Assembly (NCBI GenBank): GCA_002412775.1
Contig: DHVT01000015.1
Span: forward strand, 237,906 to 301,905
Direction of reading: 5' to 3'
Origin: Firmicutes bacterium UBA5201
GTDB taxonomy: Bacteria > Bacillota > Clostridia > Peptostreptococcales > Acidaminobacteraceae
Length of the DNA: 64,000 nucleotides
Position numbers and translations under genes: made by a program. A model generated the notes under the pieces. That model had not been told where the DNA came from. It did not search any database and saw only the letters and a program-made list of their open reading frames with translations. This document shows, in pieces, positions 51,902 to 60,265 of this stretch. Positions within the stretch are counted from its first letter, which is position 1, and each line of letters opens with the position of its first letter.

Positions 51902-52411
51902 ATGTTCAGTACAAGAAGAAGTATTCGCAAATATAAGGATTTACAAATTGAGAAGGAAAAGATTGATACTATTATTGAAAATACATTGTTTTCGCCAACA
52001 TCCAAGAACAGAAGACCATGGGAATTTATTATAGTGCAGGATCGAGAGAATATCGAAGCGATCTCAAAGGTGAGAGAAATGGGGAGTTCATTTTTAAATG
52101 GAGCTCCTTGTGTGATGTTGGTGATAGGTGATCCAAACGCCTCGGAAATTTGGATCGAAGACACTTCCATTGCCGCATATGCAATTCAACTTGCCGCTCA
52201 CGAGCAGGGTCTTGGAACCTGCTGGGTCCAAATAAGGTTGAGAGAACATAGTGGAGATTTAACAGCATCAGAGTATTTGAAAGAAAAATTTGGTATTCCA
52301 GGTCATATGGAAGTCGCATGTGCTATTGGGATTGGATATCCAGATGAAGAGAAAGCACCTCATGAGTTAACCAACGAATTGCATGCAAAAGTGCATCATG
52401 AAAGATATTGA
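51902..52411 (+). CDS. Nitroreductase-family protein
   Basis: A 169-residue FMN-binding nitroreductase: TRRSIRKYKDLQIEK, FSPTSKNRRPWEFI, AAHEQGLGTCWVQIR. The enzyme probably uses NAD(P)H to reduce nitro or quinone compounds. The start follows GAAAGGAG. Its 3' end lies 31 bases ahead of the GGDEF gene, with alternative upstream starts of that gene overlapping it. Confidence 0.86.
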   Translation: MFSTRRSIRKYKDLQIEKEKIDTIIENTLFSPTSKNRRPWEFIIVQDRENIEAISKVREMGSSFLNGAPCVMLVIGDPNASEIWIEDTSIAAYAIQLAAHEQGLGTCWVQIRLREHSGDLTASEYLKEKFGIPGHMEVACAIGIGYPDEEKAPHELTNELHAKVHHERY

Positions 52412-52442
52412 AAGAATTCAGAAAATGATGGGGGGAGCTGCT

Positions 52443-53567
52443 ATGGAAGGTGCATATTTTGAGTGGGATAAAGATTTTTTGACAGGACTAGATAAAGTAG
52501 ATGAACAACATTTTGGTTTGGTTGAAATCATCAACGACCTTTTGAAATTCAGTTTAGAAAGTGATTTGATCAGAATAAATGAAATCGACGAAATTCTGGA
52601 TCGATTGACAAACTATGTTGTGGACCATTTTCAGACTGAAGACAAGTTGATGATTGCACATGGAGTTGATTCGCGTCATATTGAGTTGCATGAAAGACTT
52701 CATGGTGATTTTGTTAGAAATGTGAACCAATATTTTTCCAATAAGGAAGCTTTGAGATACCCGGAAAAGATGAATGAGGTATCGGAGTTTCTTGTCCGTT
52801 GGCTGGCCTATCACATATTGAATACGGATAAGAGTATGGTCCGTCAAATGGGGTATATCAAAAATGATGGCTTATCAGGTGCGGCGGCATATGAAAAAGA
52901 TCACAAATTTGTGGATACAACAACGGAACCACTTCTAAAAGCTCTAAAAGCACTCTTTTATTTGGTGTCCAAAAAGAACAAAGAACTCGAAAATCAAAAC
53001 TTTGAGTTGGAAATCAGAGTCAAGGAACGGACGATTGCACTGGAAGAAGCCAATCAAAAGTTACAAGAATTGTCGATGAACGATGCACTTACGGGATTGC
53101 CGAATCGTCGATATATCATGGGTGAAATTGACCAATTGATTAACCACTTTGAGCGATATCAAGTTGTTTTTTCAGTTCTATTTATCGATTTGGACAAGTT
53201 CAAGGAAGTCAATGATACCTTTGGTCATGAAAAAGGAGACGAAGTTCTTCGATGGATTGCTGGATTTTTAAAAGAAAATGTTCGAAAAACGGATATTACC
53301 TGTAGACTCGGAGGTGATGAGTTTGTCATCGTCAGCCCACATTCAAATGGCGAAGGTGCACTTGCACTAGCCCAAAAGCTATGTGAGTTGGTACATTCTA
53401 AAACATATCAAAGTCAAATACCTTTCTGGAAACCTTCCATCAGCATAGGGGTTGCAGAAGTCAACGCCAATATCAAATCGGCAAGCGAGTTGTTGATCAA
53501 GGCAGATGCAGCAATGTATGAAGCCAAGAAACTTGGCCGTGGTGGAGCCAGGCTGGTGATGACGTGA
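52443..53567 (+). CDS. Bacteriohemerythrin-GGDEF diguanylate cyclase
   Basis: A 374-residue fusion. Residues 1-140 are a bacteriohemerythrin with diiron ligands in DEQHFGLVEII, HFQTEDKL, HIELHERLH and WLAYHILNTDKSM. A coiled-coil linker (about 170-215) leads to a GGDEF domain with CRLGGDEFVIV and an intact RKTD inhibitory site. Such proteins make c-di-GMP in response to O2 or redox state. ATG 52443 is chosen because GGGGGAG lies directly upstream and the domain begins there; 52383, 52398 and 52428 are weaker. Confidence 0.92.
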   Translation: MEGAYFEWDKDFLTGLDKVDEQHFGLVEIINDLLKFSLESDLIRINEIDEILDRLTNYVVDHFQTEDKLMIAHGVDSRHIELHERLHGDFVRNVNQYFSNKEALRYPEKMNEVSEFLVRWLAYHILNTDKSMVRQMGYIKNDGLSGAAAYEKDHKFVDTTTEPLLKALKALFYLVSKKNKELENQNFELEIRVKERTIALEEANQKLQELSMNDALTGLPNRRYIMGEIDQLINHFERYQVVFSVLFIDLDKFKEVNDTFGHEKGDEVLRWIAGFLKENVRKTDITCRLGGDEFVIVSPHSNGEGALALAQKLCELVHSKTYQSQIPFWKPSISIGVAEVNANIKSASELLIKADAAMYEAKKLGRGGARLVMT

Positions 53568-53590
53568 TGAATGTCGGCACTGATGCTTGT

Positions 53591-53619
53591 TTGACTTAAA
53601 AATCACACAGAGGTATAAT
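53591..53619 (+). promoter_or_regulatory. Sigma-A promoter of the CsbD-like gene
   Basis: TTGACT (53591-53596), 17-base spacer, TATAAT (53614-53619). Confidence 0.75.
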
Positions 53620-53673
53620 GATATGAGCGCTGAAATTTTCAGATTTGCTCATACACCAATGGAGGTGTTTTGA

Positions 53674-53886
53674 ATGTCAGATGTTAAAAAGAAGTTTGAG
53701 AATTTTAAAGATAAGGCTGAGGGTACTATTCAAGAAAATGTAGGAAAGATAACAGGCAATAAAGAAATGGAAATGAAGGGTAAACTGAAAGTAAAAGTTG
53801 TTGAGACCAAAGAAAAAGTCTCTGAATTAAAAGATGATGTACTTAATAAAATCAATGATAAAATTGACAAATCAGATCAAAAATAA
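53674..53886 (+). CDS. CsbD-like stress protein
   Basis: A 70-residue, highly charged, helical protein (KFENFKDKAEGTIQENVGKI, then TGNKEME) matching the CsbD family. In Bacillus csbD is a general-stress gene, though here the promoter looks like an ordinary housekeeping type. Biochemical function is unknown. GGAGG precedes the ATG. Confidence 0.85.
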   Translation: MSDVKKKFENFKDKAEGTIQENVGKITGNKEMEMKGKLKVKVVETKEKVSELKDDVLNKINDKIDKSDQK

Positions 53887-53903
53887 ATTTTGATTGAAAC
53901 AGC

Positions 53904-53974
53904 AAATGCAACCCACTTAATGGAATTGAGGTCATTTTATTTGACCAAATCATTAGGATTGGTTGCATTTTTTT
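53904..53974 (+). terminator. Long multi-stem terminator after the CsbD-like gene
   Basis: AAATGCAACC pairs with GGTTGCATTT, enclosing TAATG / CATTA and GGTCA / TTGACC stems, and ends in seven T residues. Confidence 0.8.
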
Positions 53975-54073
53975 CGCATAATAGATTTTCTTAATATATT
54001 TTTAAGGATTTGAAGATATAATGGGATTCAGTGGAAAATTTATATGCATGTAAATGGCAGATGGAGGGTTGAT

Positions 54074-54811
54074 ATGATAGAAAAACAAAAGAGACTGGTT
54101 GAAGAACAGTTTGCAATTGATTACAATTGTTCGAAGGAGGATTTTCTGACCAAAGAGACCTTGGTGACACACATCAAAAAACAAGAGGGATCGCGAAAGT
54201 TCTTCGACGAGGATAGCTTAATGAACATTTTGTCTTACAATGGAAAACTTGTGATCAGTGCAGGAGAAGCTATTTTGCCATGGTGTGAGGATGTACTGAA
54301 AAAGCGGATCTCTGCTGAATGGTGTTTTGAAATTGATTCACTGATTCTCATTGATCAGAAACTAAGTGAATTTGGATATAAGATCAACCAAGTACATTTG
54401 TTTTTTCTTCCTAAATATAGCCAGCCGGAGTCAGAGCTAAGTTTTCTTTATCTATCGGAAGATGATATATCAAAGCTTGAAGAGGATAAAAGAATTGATG
54501 AGGCTTTTTTGTTTGATGATTACATAAGGGATGTATTGGGGGTCGCAGTAATTTCAGATACGGAAGAAATGTTAGCGGTTGCGGGAGCATCCAACAATAG
54601 TGACCGTATGTGGGAACTAGGTTATAACTCATTCGAAGAAGAAAAAGGCTATGGAAAAGCTGCGTTGTCAGAATTGGTCAGGGAAGTGATAAAATTAGGG
54701 AAAGTACCATACTGTGGAACTGCTATTTCGCATCTTTCATCACAGAACGTCGCACTCCGTGCAGGAATGGTTCCAGGGTTTTCCGAACTGAGAACGGTTA
54801 AGATCAAATAG
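54074..54811 (+). CDS. GNAT-family N-acetyltransferase
   Basis: A 245-residue protein. The C-terminal half has GNAT features: VLGVAVISDTEEMLAVAGAS (beta4-like), GYNSFEEEKGYGKAALSELV (acetyl-CoA loop) and GTAISHLSSQNVALRAGM. The N-terminal half is an extra domain, as in two-part GNAT proteins. Substrate is unknown. ATG 54074 with GGAGGG is chosen over ATG 54044. Confidence 0.75.
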   Translation: MIEKQKRLVEEQFAIDYNCSKEDFLTKETLVTHIKKQEGSRKFFDEDSLMNILSYNGKLVISAGEAILPWCEDVLKKRISAEWCFEIDSLILIDQKLSEFGYKINQVHLFFLPKYSQPESELSFLYLSEDDISKLEEDKRIDEAFLFDDYIRDVLGVAVISDTEEMLAVAGASNNSDRMWELGYNSFEEEKGYGKAALSELVREVIKLGKVPYCGTAISHLSSQNVALRAGMVPGFSELRTVKIK

Positions 54812-54847
54812 AATGGGTGGAGAGGATTATAATGAAAAGTAGGATAA

Positions 54848-54970
54848 GAGATCACATTTCGAGTGAGTTTAAATGTGTTGGCTGGAAATGAAAAAGCTCT
54901 TAAATTATACATGGACACAGGTTTCAAATTGATACAAGGCCAAGATTGCAGAAAGCTGAACAGATTTTAA
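54848..54970 (+). pseudogene. Relic of a second GNAT acetyltransferase (C-terminal tail)
   Basis: A 40-codon frame without a start codon encodes SLNVLAGNEKALKLYMDTGF and continues KLIQGQDCRKLNRF before a stop. This is the classic C-terminal N..A..LY...GF motif of GNAT proteins. The rest of the gene is gone. An ATG at 54833 lies in another frame and stops after 19 codons, consistent with deletion and frameshift. Confidence 0.7.
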
Positions 54971-54981
54971 AGAGGTGGATA

Positions 54982-55773
54982 ATGAATATTGGAGTTTTTC
55001 AATTTAAAGGTAGTGGAAATTTGAAGCAAAATCATGATGCAATTCTCAGAGGAATTTCGGACGCTTCAAAAGCAGATGTAAGATTATTGGTATTCCAAGA
55101 ATGCGCCACAACTGGATATCCCCCAGTTGAGCTATCCAGTATAGACGCCATTGATTTCAACCAATTGGAAATGTATGATTCCGTAATTAGAAATTTGGCT
55201 GAAAAGCATAATATGTTTATTGCATTAGGAACAATCAGAAAGGATGAATCTGTAACATTCAACTCAATCAAGTTGATTGGTCCAAAGGGAGAAGATATTG
55301 GATATTATGACAAACGTGCCCTTTGGGGATGGGATACTGAAAATTTCGAAGAGGGTAATACTCCTGGTGTTTTTGAAATTGATGGACTAAGAATTGGTTT
55401 TCGAATTTGTTTTGAAGTTCGATTTCCAGAATTCTTTAGAGAGCTTTTTGAATCAAATGTTCAGCTCGTTTTTGTCAGCTTTTGTGATGTGTCAGAAGTG
55501 GAGTTGAAGACTCGCTATGATGTGATTAAATCACATTTGATTACAAGAGCGGTGGAGAACGTGATGACAGTGGTCTCTGTAAATAGTGCATCTCATTATC
55601 AAACTGCACCGACAGCGGTTTTTAGTCCCGATGGAGACGTGATTGACGAAGCCAATATAAACGAAGAACAGTTGATTGTTTACAATTTTGAGCAACCGGA
55701 AATCTCATTCGGTCGTAAGGGGCGTATAGAAATATCAAGTAAATTGCTAAATGAAAATGCATCTAGAACTTAA
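54982..55773 (+). CDS. Carbon-nitrogen hydrolase (nitrilase superfamily)
   Basis: A 263-residue amidase-fold protein with the triad Glu in VFQECATTGYPP, Lys in YYDKRALWGWDTENF and Cys in GFRICFEVRFPEFF. These enzymes hydrolyse amides or nitriles, for example omega-amidase or carbamoyl substrates. The exact one is unknown. ATG 54982 has AAAGAGGTGG; the earlier ATG at 54946 lies in the GNAT relic. Confidence 0.88.
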   Translation: MNIGVFQFKGSGNLKQNHDAILRGISDASKADVRLLVFQECATTGYPPVELSSIDAIDFNQLEMYDSVIRNLAEKHNMFIALGTIRKDESVTFNSIKLIGPKGEDIGYYDKRALWGWDTENFEEGNTPGVFEIDGLRIGFRICFEVRFPEFFRELFESNVQLVFVSFCDVSEVELKTRYDVIKSHLITRAVENVMTVVSVNSASHYQTAPTAVFSPDGDVIDEANINEEQLIVYNFEQPEISFGRKGRIEISSKLLNENASRT

Positions 55774-55789
55774 TCTTTGGAGGTAAAAA

Positions 55790-56218
55790 ATGAGCGCAAA
55801 TAAAATTGATAACAAACCACTTGACCAAGGTCCCTTTTACCACGGAACAAAATCAGTATTGAAACCTGGAGATTTATTGGAACCTGGGTTTAACTCAAAT
55901 TATGGAGAACAGAAAAAAGCCAATTTCATTTATATGTCCGCAACCATGAACGCTGCCATATGGGGAGCAGAATTGGCACAAGGTGATGGACCAGGACGAG
56001 TTTATGAAGTCGAGCCCACAGGACCATTTGAAAATGACCCCAATCTAACTGACAAACGGTTTCCAGGAAATCCTACGAGATCTTATCGGACTAGGGATCC
56101 ACTTAGAGTTTTGAGTGAAGTGCAGGAATGGGAAGGACATTCTCCTGAAGAACTAAAGCAAATGAAAGATCATCTTGAGGAACTTAAAAAACAGGGTATT
56201 GAAGCTATTAATGAGTGA
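55790..56218 (+). CDS. arr: Rifamycin ADP-ribosyltransferase (Arr)
   Basis: A 142-residue protein matching Arr along its whole length: FYHGTKSVLKPGDLLEPGF, NFIYMSATMNAAIWGAELA, GPGRVYEVEPTGPFENDPN, KRFPGNPTRSYRTRDPLRV. Residues H18, Y48 and D83 align with the NAD-binding and catalytic residues of mycobacterial Arr. The enzyme ADP-ribosylates rifamycins and inactivates them. It follows the nitrilase-family gene by 16 bases behind TGGAGG. Confidence 0.95.
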   Translation: MSANKIDNKPLDQGPFYHGTKSVLKPGDLLEPGFNSNYGEQKKANFIYMSATMNAAIWGAELAQGDGPGRVYEVEPTGPFENDPNLTDKRFPGNPTRSYRTRDPLRVLSEVQEWEGHSPEELKQMKDHLEELKKQGIEAINE

Positions 56219-56233
56219 CTTTCCAGGTCATTT

Positions 56234-56263
56234 TTGTTTAGAACACCTGAAATGTGTTATAAT
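56234..56263 (+). promoter_or_regulatory. Promoter of fprA
   Basis: TTGTTT (56234-56239), 18-base spacer, TATAAT (56258-56263). Transcription should start near 56270, at the edge of the Fur-type box. Confidence 0.6.
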
Positions 56264-56272
56264 ATATACAGA

Positions 56273-56287
56273 TGATAATAATTATCA
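56273..56287. promoter_or_regulatory. Fur-type operator (7-1-7)
   Basis: TGATAATAATTATCA is an exact match to the Firmicutes Fur 7-1-7 consensus TGATAATNATTATCA. It lies just downstream of the predicted transcription start of fprA, a repressing position. Confidence 0.82.
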
Positions 56288-56322
56288 ATTAATCAAATGT
56301 ATAGGAGATTTAAGGTGAAGAT

Positions 56323-57531
56323 ATGAAAATAACGAAAATGTCTGAAGGTATAACACAGTTGTCTGTGAACATAGACGATATTCTCTTTGAAGGGTTATGG
56401 GAAATACCAAACGGTGTGACACTCAACTCATATGTGGTGGAAGGTGAAAAAATCGCACTTATAGATGGTGTATGTGGTTGGGATGGAGTGCCGGAATCTT
56501 TATTTGATTTGTTGGATCAACTAGACATTGATCTCAAATCGATTCAATACTTGGTGCTCAATCATTTGGAGCCTGATCATGCGGGTTGGATAGAAGACCT
56601 CAGAAAAATCCACGAGGATTTTGAGATCCTATGCACGGATAAAGGTGCCGATTTGTTTGAAGCTTTTTTCGGACCGGGAATGAACATTCGTATAGTCAAA
56701 GATGGAGACTCAGTGGATCTCGGTGGAGGAAAAGTACTTAAGTTCACTACAATTCCTCACGTGCATTGGCCTGACTCCATGGTGACCTATGAGCAATCGT
56801 CTGGCACACTTTTTTCTTGCGATGCTTTCGGTACTTTTGGCATGTTTGAGAAGTCAAGTTTTGACGATGATTACACCGATGAGGAACTGGCGGTTTACGA
56901 ACGCGATACCATCCGCTATTATTCCAATATCATCGCTGCATTCTCACCTTTTGTGTTGAAAGCGGCTGAGAAATTAAAGGACCTTACTATTCACAGTATT
57001 GCTCCAGGACATGGTTTGGTTTGGCGTTCTCGTGTGAATAAAATTATTCAGGACTATGTGAATTACGCCAACTATCAAAAAGGAGATGCTAGAAAGGAAG
57101 TCACTTTGATTTGGGGAAGCATGTATGGGATGACTGGCAAAGCAGTGGATGTCGTTCTTGAAGAACTGCAAATGGCCGGCATCACATATCACGTGCATCA
57201 AGTCCCCGAAACATCTTGGGGTGAAATCTTGACTTCAGTTTGGACATCTTCAGCTGTGATTCTTGGGATGCCCACTTATGAATACAAAATGTTCCCACCG
57301 ATGGCATCCGTTCTTGAGGAACTAGGGAAGAAAAAAGTACATGGAAGAAAGGCATTCCGATTTGGCTCGTATGGCTGGTCGGGTGGGGCTCAAAAGGAAC
57401 TCGATGAGCTTTCAGAGCGTTTCAGATGGGGATGGTCATTTATCGAACCCCATGAGTTCAAAGGCAAAGCATTACCTGAAAATCTTGAAGTCATAAGAGA
57501 ACGGGTAAGACAACTGATCCAAATGATTTAA
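56323..57531 (+). CDS. fprA: A-type flavoprotein (FprA), diiron O2/NO reductase
   Basis: A 402-residue two-domain enzyme. The diiron metallo-beta-lactamase domain carries H81-x-E83-x-D85-H86 in NHLEPDHAG, H148 in HVHWPDS, D167 in SCDAFG and the His of APGHGLVW. The flavodoxin domain starts near residue 255 (LIWGSMYGMTGKAVD) and includes FGSYGWSGGA. FprA reduces O2 to water or NO to N2O, protecting anaerobes. An exact Fur-type operator controls the promoter. A stem-loop follows. Confidence 0.95.
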   Translation: MKITKMSEGITQLSVNIDDILFEGLWEIPNGVTLNSYVVEGEKIALIDGVCGWDGVPESLFDLLDQLDIDLKSIQYLVLNHLEPDHAGWIEDLRKIHEDFEILCTDKGADLFEAFFGPGMNIRIVKDGDSVDLGGGKVLKFTTIPHVHWPDSMVTYEQSSGTLFSCDAFGTFGMFEKSSFDDDYTDEELAVYERDTIRYYSNIIAAFSPFVLKAAEKLKDLTIHSIAPGHGLVWRSRVNKIIQDYVNYANYQKGDARKEVTLIWGSMYGMTGKAVDVVLEELQMAGITYHVHQVPETSWGEILTSVWTSSAVILGMPTYEYKMFPPMASVLEELGKKKVHGRKAFRFGSYGWSGGAQKELDELSERFRWGWSFIEPHEFKGKALPENLEVIRERVRQLIQMI

Positions 57532-57542
57532 GTAAACATATG

Positions 57543-57569
57543 AAAAGCATCCAGGTAATGGATGCTTTT
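57543..57569. terminator. Bidirectional terminator
   Basis: AAAAGCATCC / GGATGCTTTT with a seven-base loop lies between the fprA stop (57531) and the convergent MFS gene. Confidence 0.88.
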
Positions 57570-57574
57570 GCTGT

Positions 57575-58819
57575 TTATGCGAGGGCTTTTCTTCTTTTAC
57601 TCATTTGATTCAGCAGGAAAACGCTATATAAGAACGCTATACTTGCTCCGATGATTGGTATGAATACTACAGAAACTCTGCCTAATAAGAATCCTGATGT
57701 AATCAGAGCGACAGGGAGTACGACTTTGACCAGGCTCATGATCAAACTCAGCACTCTGCCCAATAATTTCTTTGGCACCTCGGTTTGCAGTATTGTCATG
57801 ATAGGCACATCCACATAGGCAATTGCAATGCCCATTAAAATGTTGATGATGGAGTAATAAAGCAGATTGTTGAATTGGCTCATATTCAGTAGAATTGGAA
57901 GTCCGATTAGTGCCGCTAATACAGCAATAAATGCATTCATGGAAATCAATAATTTCCTGAATTCCACTTTTTTCATGACCATTTCAACGGTTAACGTTCC
58001 AAGAATGAGTCCGACCGGGAACATGCCATTTATTATCCCAAAACTGCTGGAAGGCATCTTAAGCAATTGATTGATAATATATGGGGCAGGGACATTCACG
58101 GAAAAACCGAGTAGAAAATTAAGGGATACAAAGATGAAAAAGAGTTCCAAAATAGATTTGTTTCTTGAGAAGAACTGCCAGCCTTCTTTCAGGTCGCTTG
58201 TAAATCCAGTTGAGGATTCGATTGAGTTTTGATCTTCAACATCATCAAAGTTGAATTGATAATCGATGAACCACTCAGTAAACGCTGAAAACACAAATGA
58301 GAATGCATTAAACAGGATAAATAGGCGTATGTCAATAAGTGCAAACACTATACCACCGATGATTGGTCCGAGGATCGCTGCAGATGAATCGATGAGTTTG
58401 CTGAGTGAATTGAGTTTGATCAGTTTTTCTGATGTGACGAGTGAGGGTTTTGCTGCTTCCATACCAATTCCAAAGAACGTCGTGAACACACCCAGCAGTA
58501 CTGTGCTGAAATAGATGATTGGCAGATCCAGAGTTGCTTTGATGGAATACAAATAAAGCAGTGAAAACAACAATCCGTTTGCCAGATCCATGCCAACAAC
58601 CAACCACTTCTTTGGTACTTTATCTGCGATCACGCCAGCTACTGGACTGATGATGACCATAGGAACAACACTGAGCATCAAAGTGGTCGCAAAGTTAAGT
58701 GCCGATCCCGTTATTTTTAAGACGTATAGACTTATTGCAAAAGAGTAGATGGATGATCCCAGTATAGATACAGCTTTTCCTGAAGTGAACAAATTTATGT
58801 TTCTGATTTCTTTTTTCAT
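57575..58819 (-). CDS. MFS exporter (macrolide efflux-like, MFS_3)
   Basis: A 414-residue transporter with 12 predicted helices. The N-terminal motif A region is SPVAGVIADKVPKKWLVVG, with LGPIIGGIVFALI in helix 5. Length and pattern fit the MFS_3/MefA-like drug exporter group. The divided N- and C-halves are joined by a charged loop (residues 190-215). The MerR-type regulator gene lies just upstream on the same strand, suggesting inducible export. Confidence 0.88.
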   Translation of the reverse strand: MKKEIRNINLFTSGKAVSILGSSIYSFAISLYVLKITGSALNFATTLMLSVVPMVIISPVAGVIADKVPKKWLVVGMDLANGLLFSLLYLYSIKATLDLPIIYFSTVLLGVFTTFFGIGMEAAKPSLVTSEKLIKLNSLSKLIDSSAAILGPIIGGIVFALIDIRLFILFNAFSFVFSAFTEWFIDYQFNFDDVEDQNSIESSTGFTSDLKEGWQFFSRNKSILELFFIFVSLNFLLGFSVNVPAPYIINQLLKMPSSSFGIINGMFPVGLILGTLTVEMVMKKVEFRKLLISMNAFIAVLAALIGLPILLNMSQFNNLLYYSIINILMGIAIAYVDVPIMTILQTEVPKKLLGRVLSLIMSLVKVVLPVALITSGFLLGRVSVVFIPIIGASIAFLYSVFLLNQMSKRRKALA

Positions 58820-58837
58820 GGCTTGCCTCCTTGATCT

Positions 58838-58868
58838 GATATAAGTTTACAGCGTTGGGTCAAGGCAA
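58838..58868 (-). promoter_or_regulatory. Putative MerR-type promoter of the MFS gene (19-bp spacer)
   Basis: On the minus strand TTGCCT and TATATC are separated by 19 bases. Long spacers are typical of promoters that MerR proteins untwist. The assignment is tentative because other -35 choices exist. Confidence 0.4.
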
Positions 58869-58930
58869 GTTCAAGCGTTAATTTCAATAAATTTCATATT
58901 ATTTTTAACAAAAAAATAAAAACCATTGGG

Positions 58931-60202
58931 TCAACCCAATGGTTTAATCGATTTTTTGCCACTAAACAGATATGTTCTTACACGCTCGCCATCCACGAAG
59001 TAGTCTTCAAGCGGCCCCCCTTTTTCAACGGGTTCGGAAAGAAAATCGTCCTTACAAACAAAATTCAAAGCCTTTAAATGTGATTTGATCTGCTTGATTT
59101 TAAATCCATCTCTGAGTGGGAACGGTATTTTTGACTTTGAAACAAAGTTTTCAAACAAAATATAGTAACCATGCAAGATAGCATTCCTTTTCAGCAAAGG
59201 GTCAATGAGATCCAGCAAAAATTCAGAGTGATCAAATGAATAGTTGCTGGTACCCGATATATCCAGCAATACATCAATAGTATCGGTCTTGAGTGGCAAC
59301 CCCACAAAATCTGCACATAAAAAGATGATTTTACATTTTGGTTGGCTTCGCTCTACAATTCGTTTCAGCCACATGGTCTTTATTGGATCATGGTCAACAG
59401 CAATGTAAGTGCTGCCTTCCGGAAAGCGATCAAGCATATGTCTCATAAAATAACCATGCCCACTACCGAGTTCCAGTGCAATTGCATTTTCAAGGGTTTC
59501 AGATGAAACATGCCTTAAAGACCAACTCAAGCCAGCATGGAGTTTTTTGAGATAATCCATGTGTGTGGTGTTGATATAATCATCAATGTAGTGTTCGCTG
59601 TATTGACTCAAATCTGTTGTTTCGATATCGTGATTCTCACTGTTTCCCAGTTCAGGAGAGTAGATTATGCCATCCTTTATTTGAAGTTCGTAATCACAGG
59701 GGCAGGTCAAGGTGGCATCAATCAATATGCCTTTTTGAATACTGCCTTCGGTAATCTCAAAAGGTTTGTGGCACACTGGACAGGCGAATAAGTCCAGTGT
59801 GCTCAAGTGTACACCGATGGTCTCGGTTTTCACAGCTTGATCATGATCCAGTTTGATTTTCATCTCTTTTATAGCGTTATTCAAATTGTGTTTCATTTCA
59901 TTTAGCTTGTCAATTTCATGATCGATTTGCGCATTCTTTTTCTCAAAAAAGGATGTGTATGTGATGCGTTGATCATATTCAGTCAGTTTTCCAATTCTAC
60001 GATACAAGATAAGTTGCTGTATCTCATTCAAAGTAAACCCGATTTTTTTCAGTTCAGTGATCTCATTAAAATCGTGTGAGCAATTTTCGTCGAAGTCAAA
60101 CTGCGCATTGACTTTTTCCGGAATGATTAATCCCAGAGACATATAATGCCTTAGAGTATCAATACTGGTATTGTGTTTGGTTGCAAATTGACCTATTTTC
60201 AT
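58931..60202 (-). CDS. MerR-family regulator fused to zinc ribbon and class I methyltransferase
   Basis: A 423-residue protein. Residues 1-70 are a MerR HTH (KIGQFATKHNTSIDTLRHYM, then SLGLIIPEK), followed by a coiled coil. CPVCHKPFEI and TCPCDYEL (about 140-175) look like the zinc ribbon of RlmA-type rRNA methyltransferases. Residues about 240-350 hold a SAM fold (ALELGSGHGYFMRHML; IAVDHDPIKTMWLKRIV). The methyltransferase may serve as ligand sensor or remain an enzyme. It lies upstream of the exporter and probably controls it. ATG 60202 has GGAG at proper spacing; ATG 60208 is too close. Confidence 0.85.
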   Translation of the reverse strand: MKIGQFATKHNTSIDTLRHYMSLGLIIPEKVNAQFDFDENCSHDFNEITELKKIGFTLNEIQQLILYRRIGKLTEYDQRITYTSFFEKKNAQIDHEIDKLNEMKHNLNNAIKEMKIKLDHDQAVKTETIGVHLSTLDLFACPVCHKPFEITEGSIQKGILIDATLTCPCDYELQIKDGIIYSPELGNSENHDIETTDLSQYSEHYIDDYINTTHMDYLKKLHAGLSWSLRHVSSETLENAIALELGSGHGYFMRHMLDRFPEGSTYIAVDHDPIKTMWLKRIVERSQPKCKIIFLCADFVGLPLKTDTIDVLLDISGTSNYSFDHSEFLLDLIDPLLKRNAILHGYYILFENFVSKSKIPFPLRDGFKIKQIKSHLKALNFVCKDDFLSEPVEKGGPLEDYFVDGERVRTYLFSGKKSIKPLG

Positions 60203-60265
60203 ATGCATCTCCAGTTGATCTTCGGTTGATTGCCGTTAATTAATTATATGTCATTTTTATAGGCA

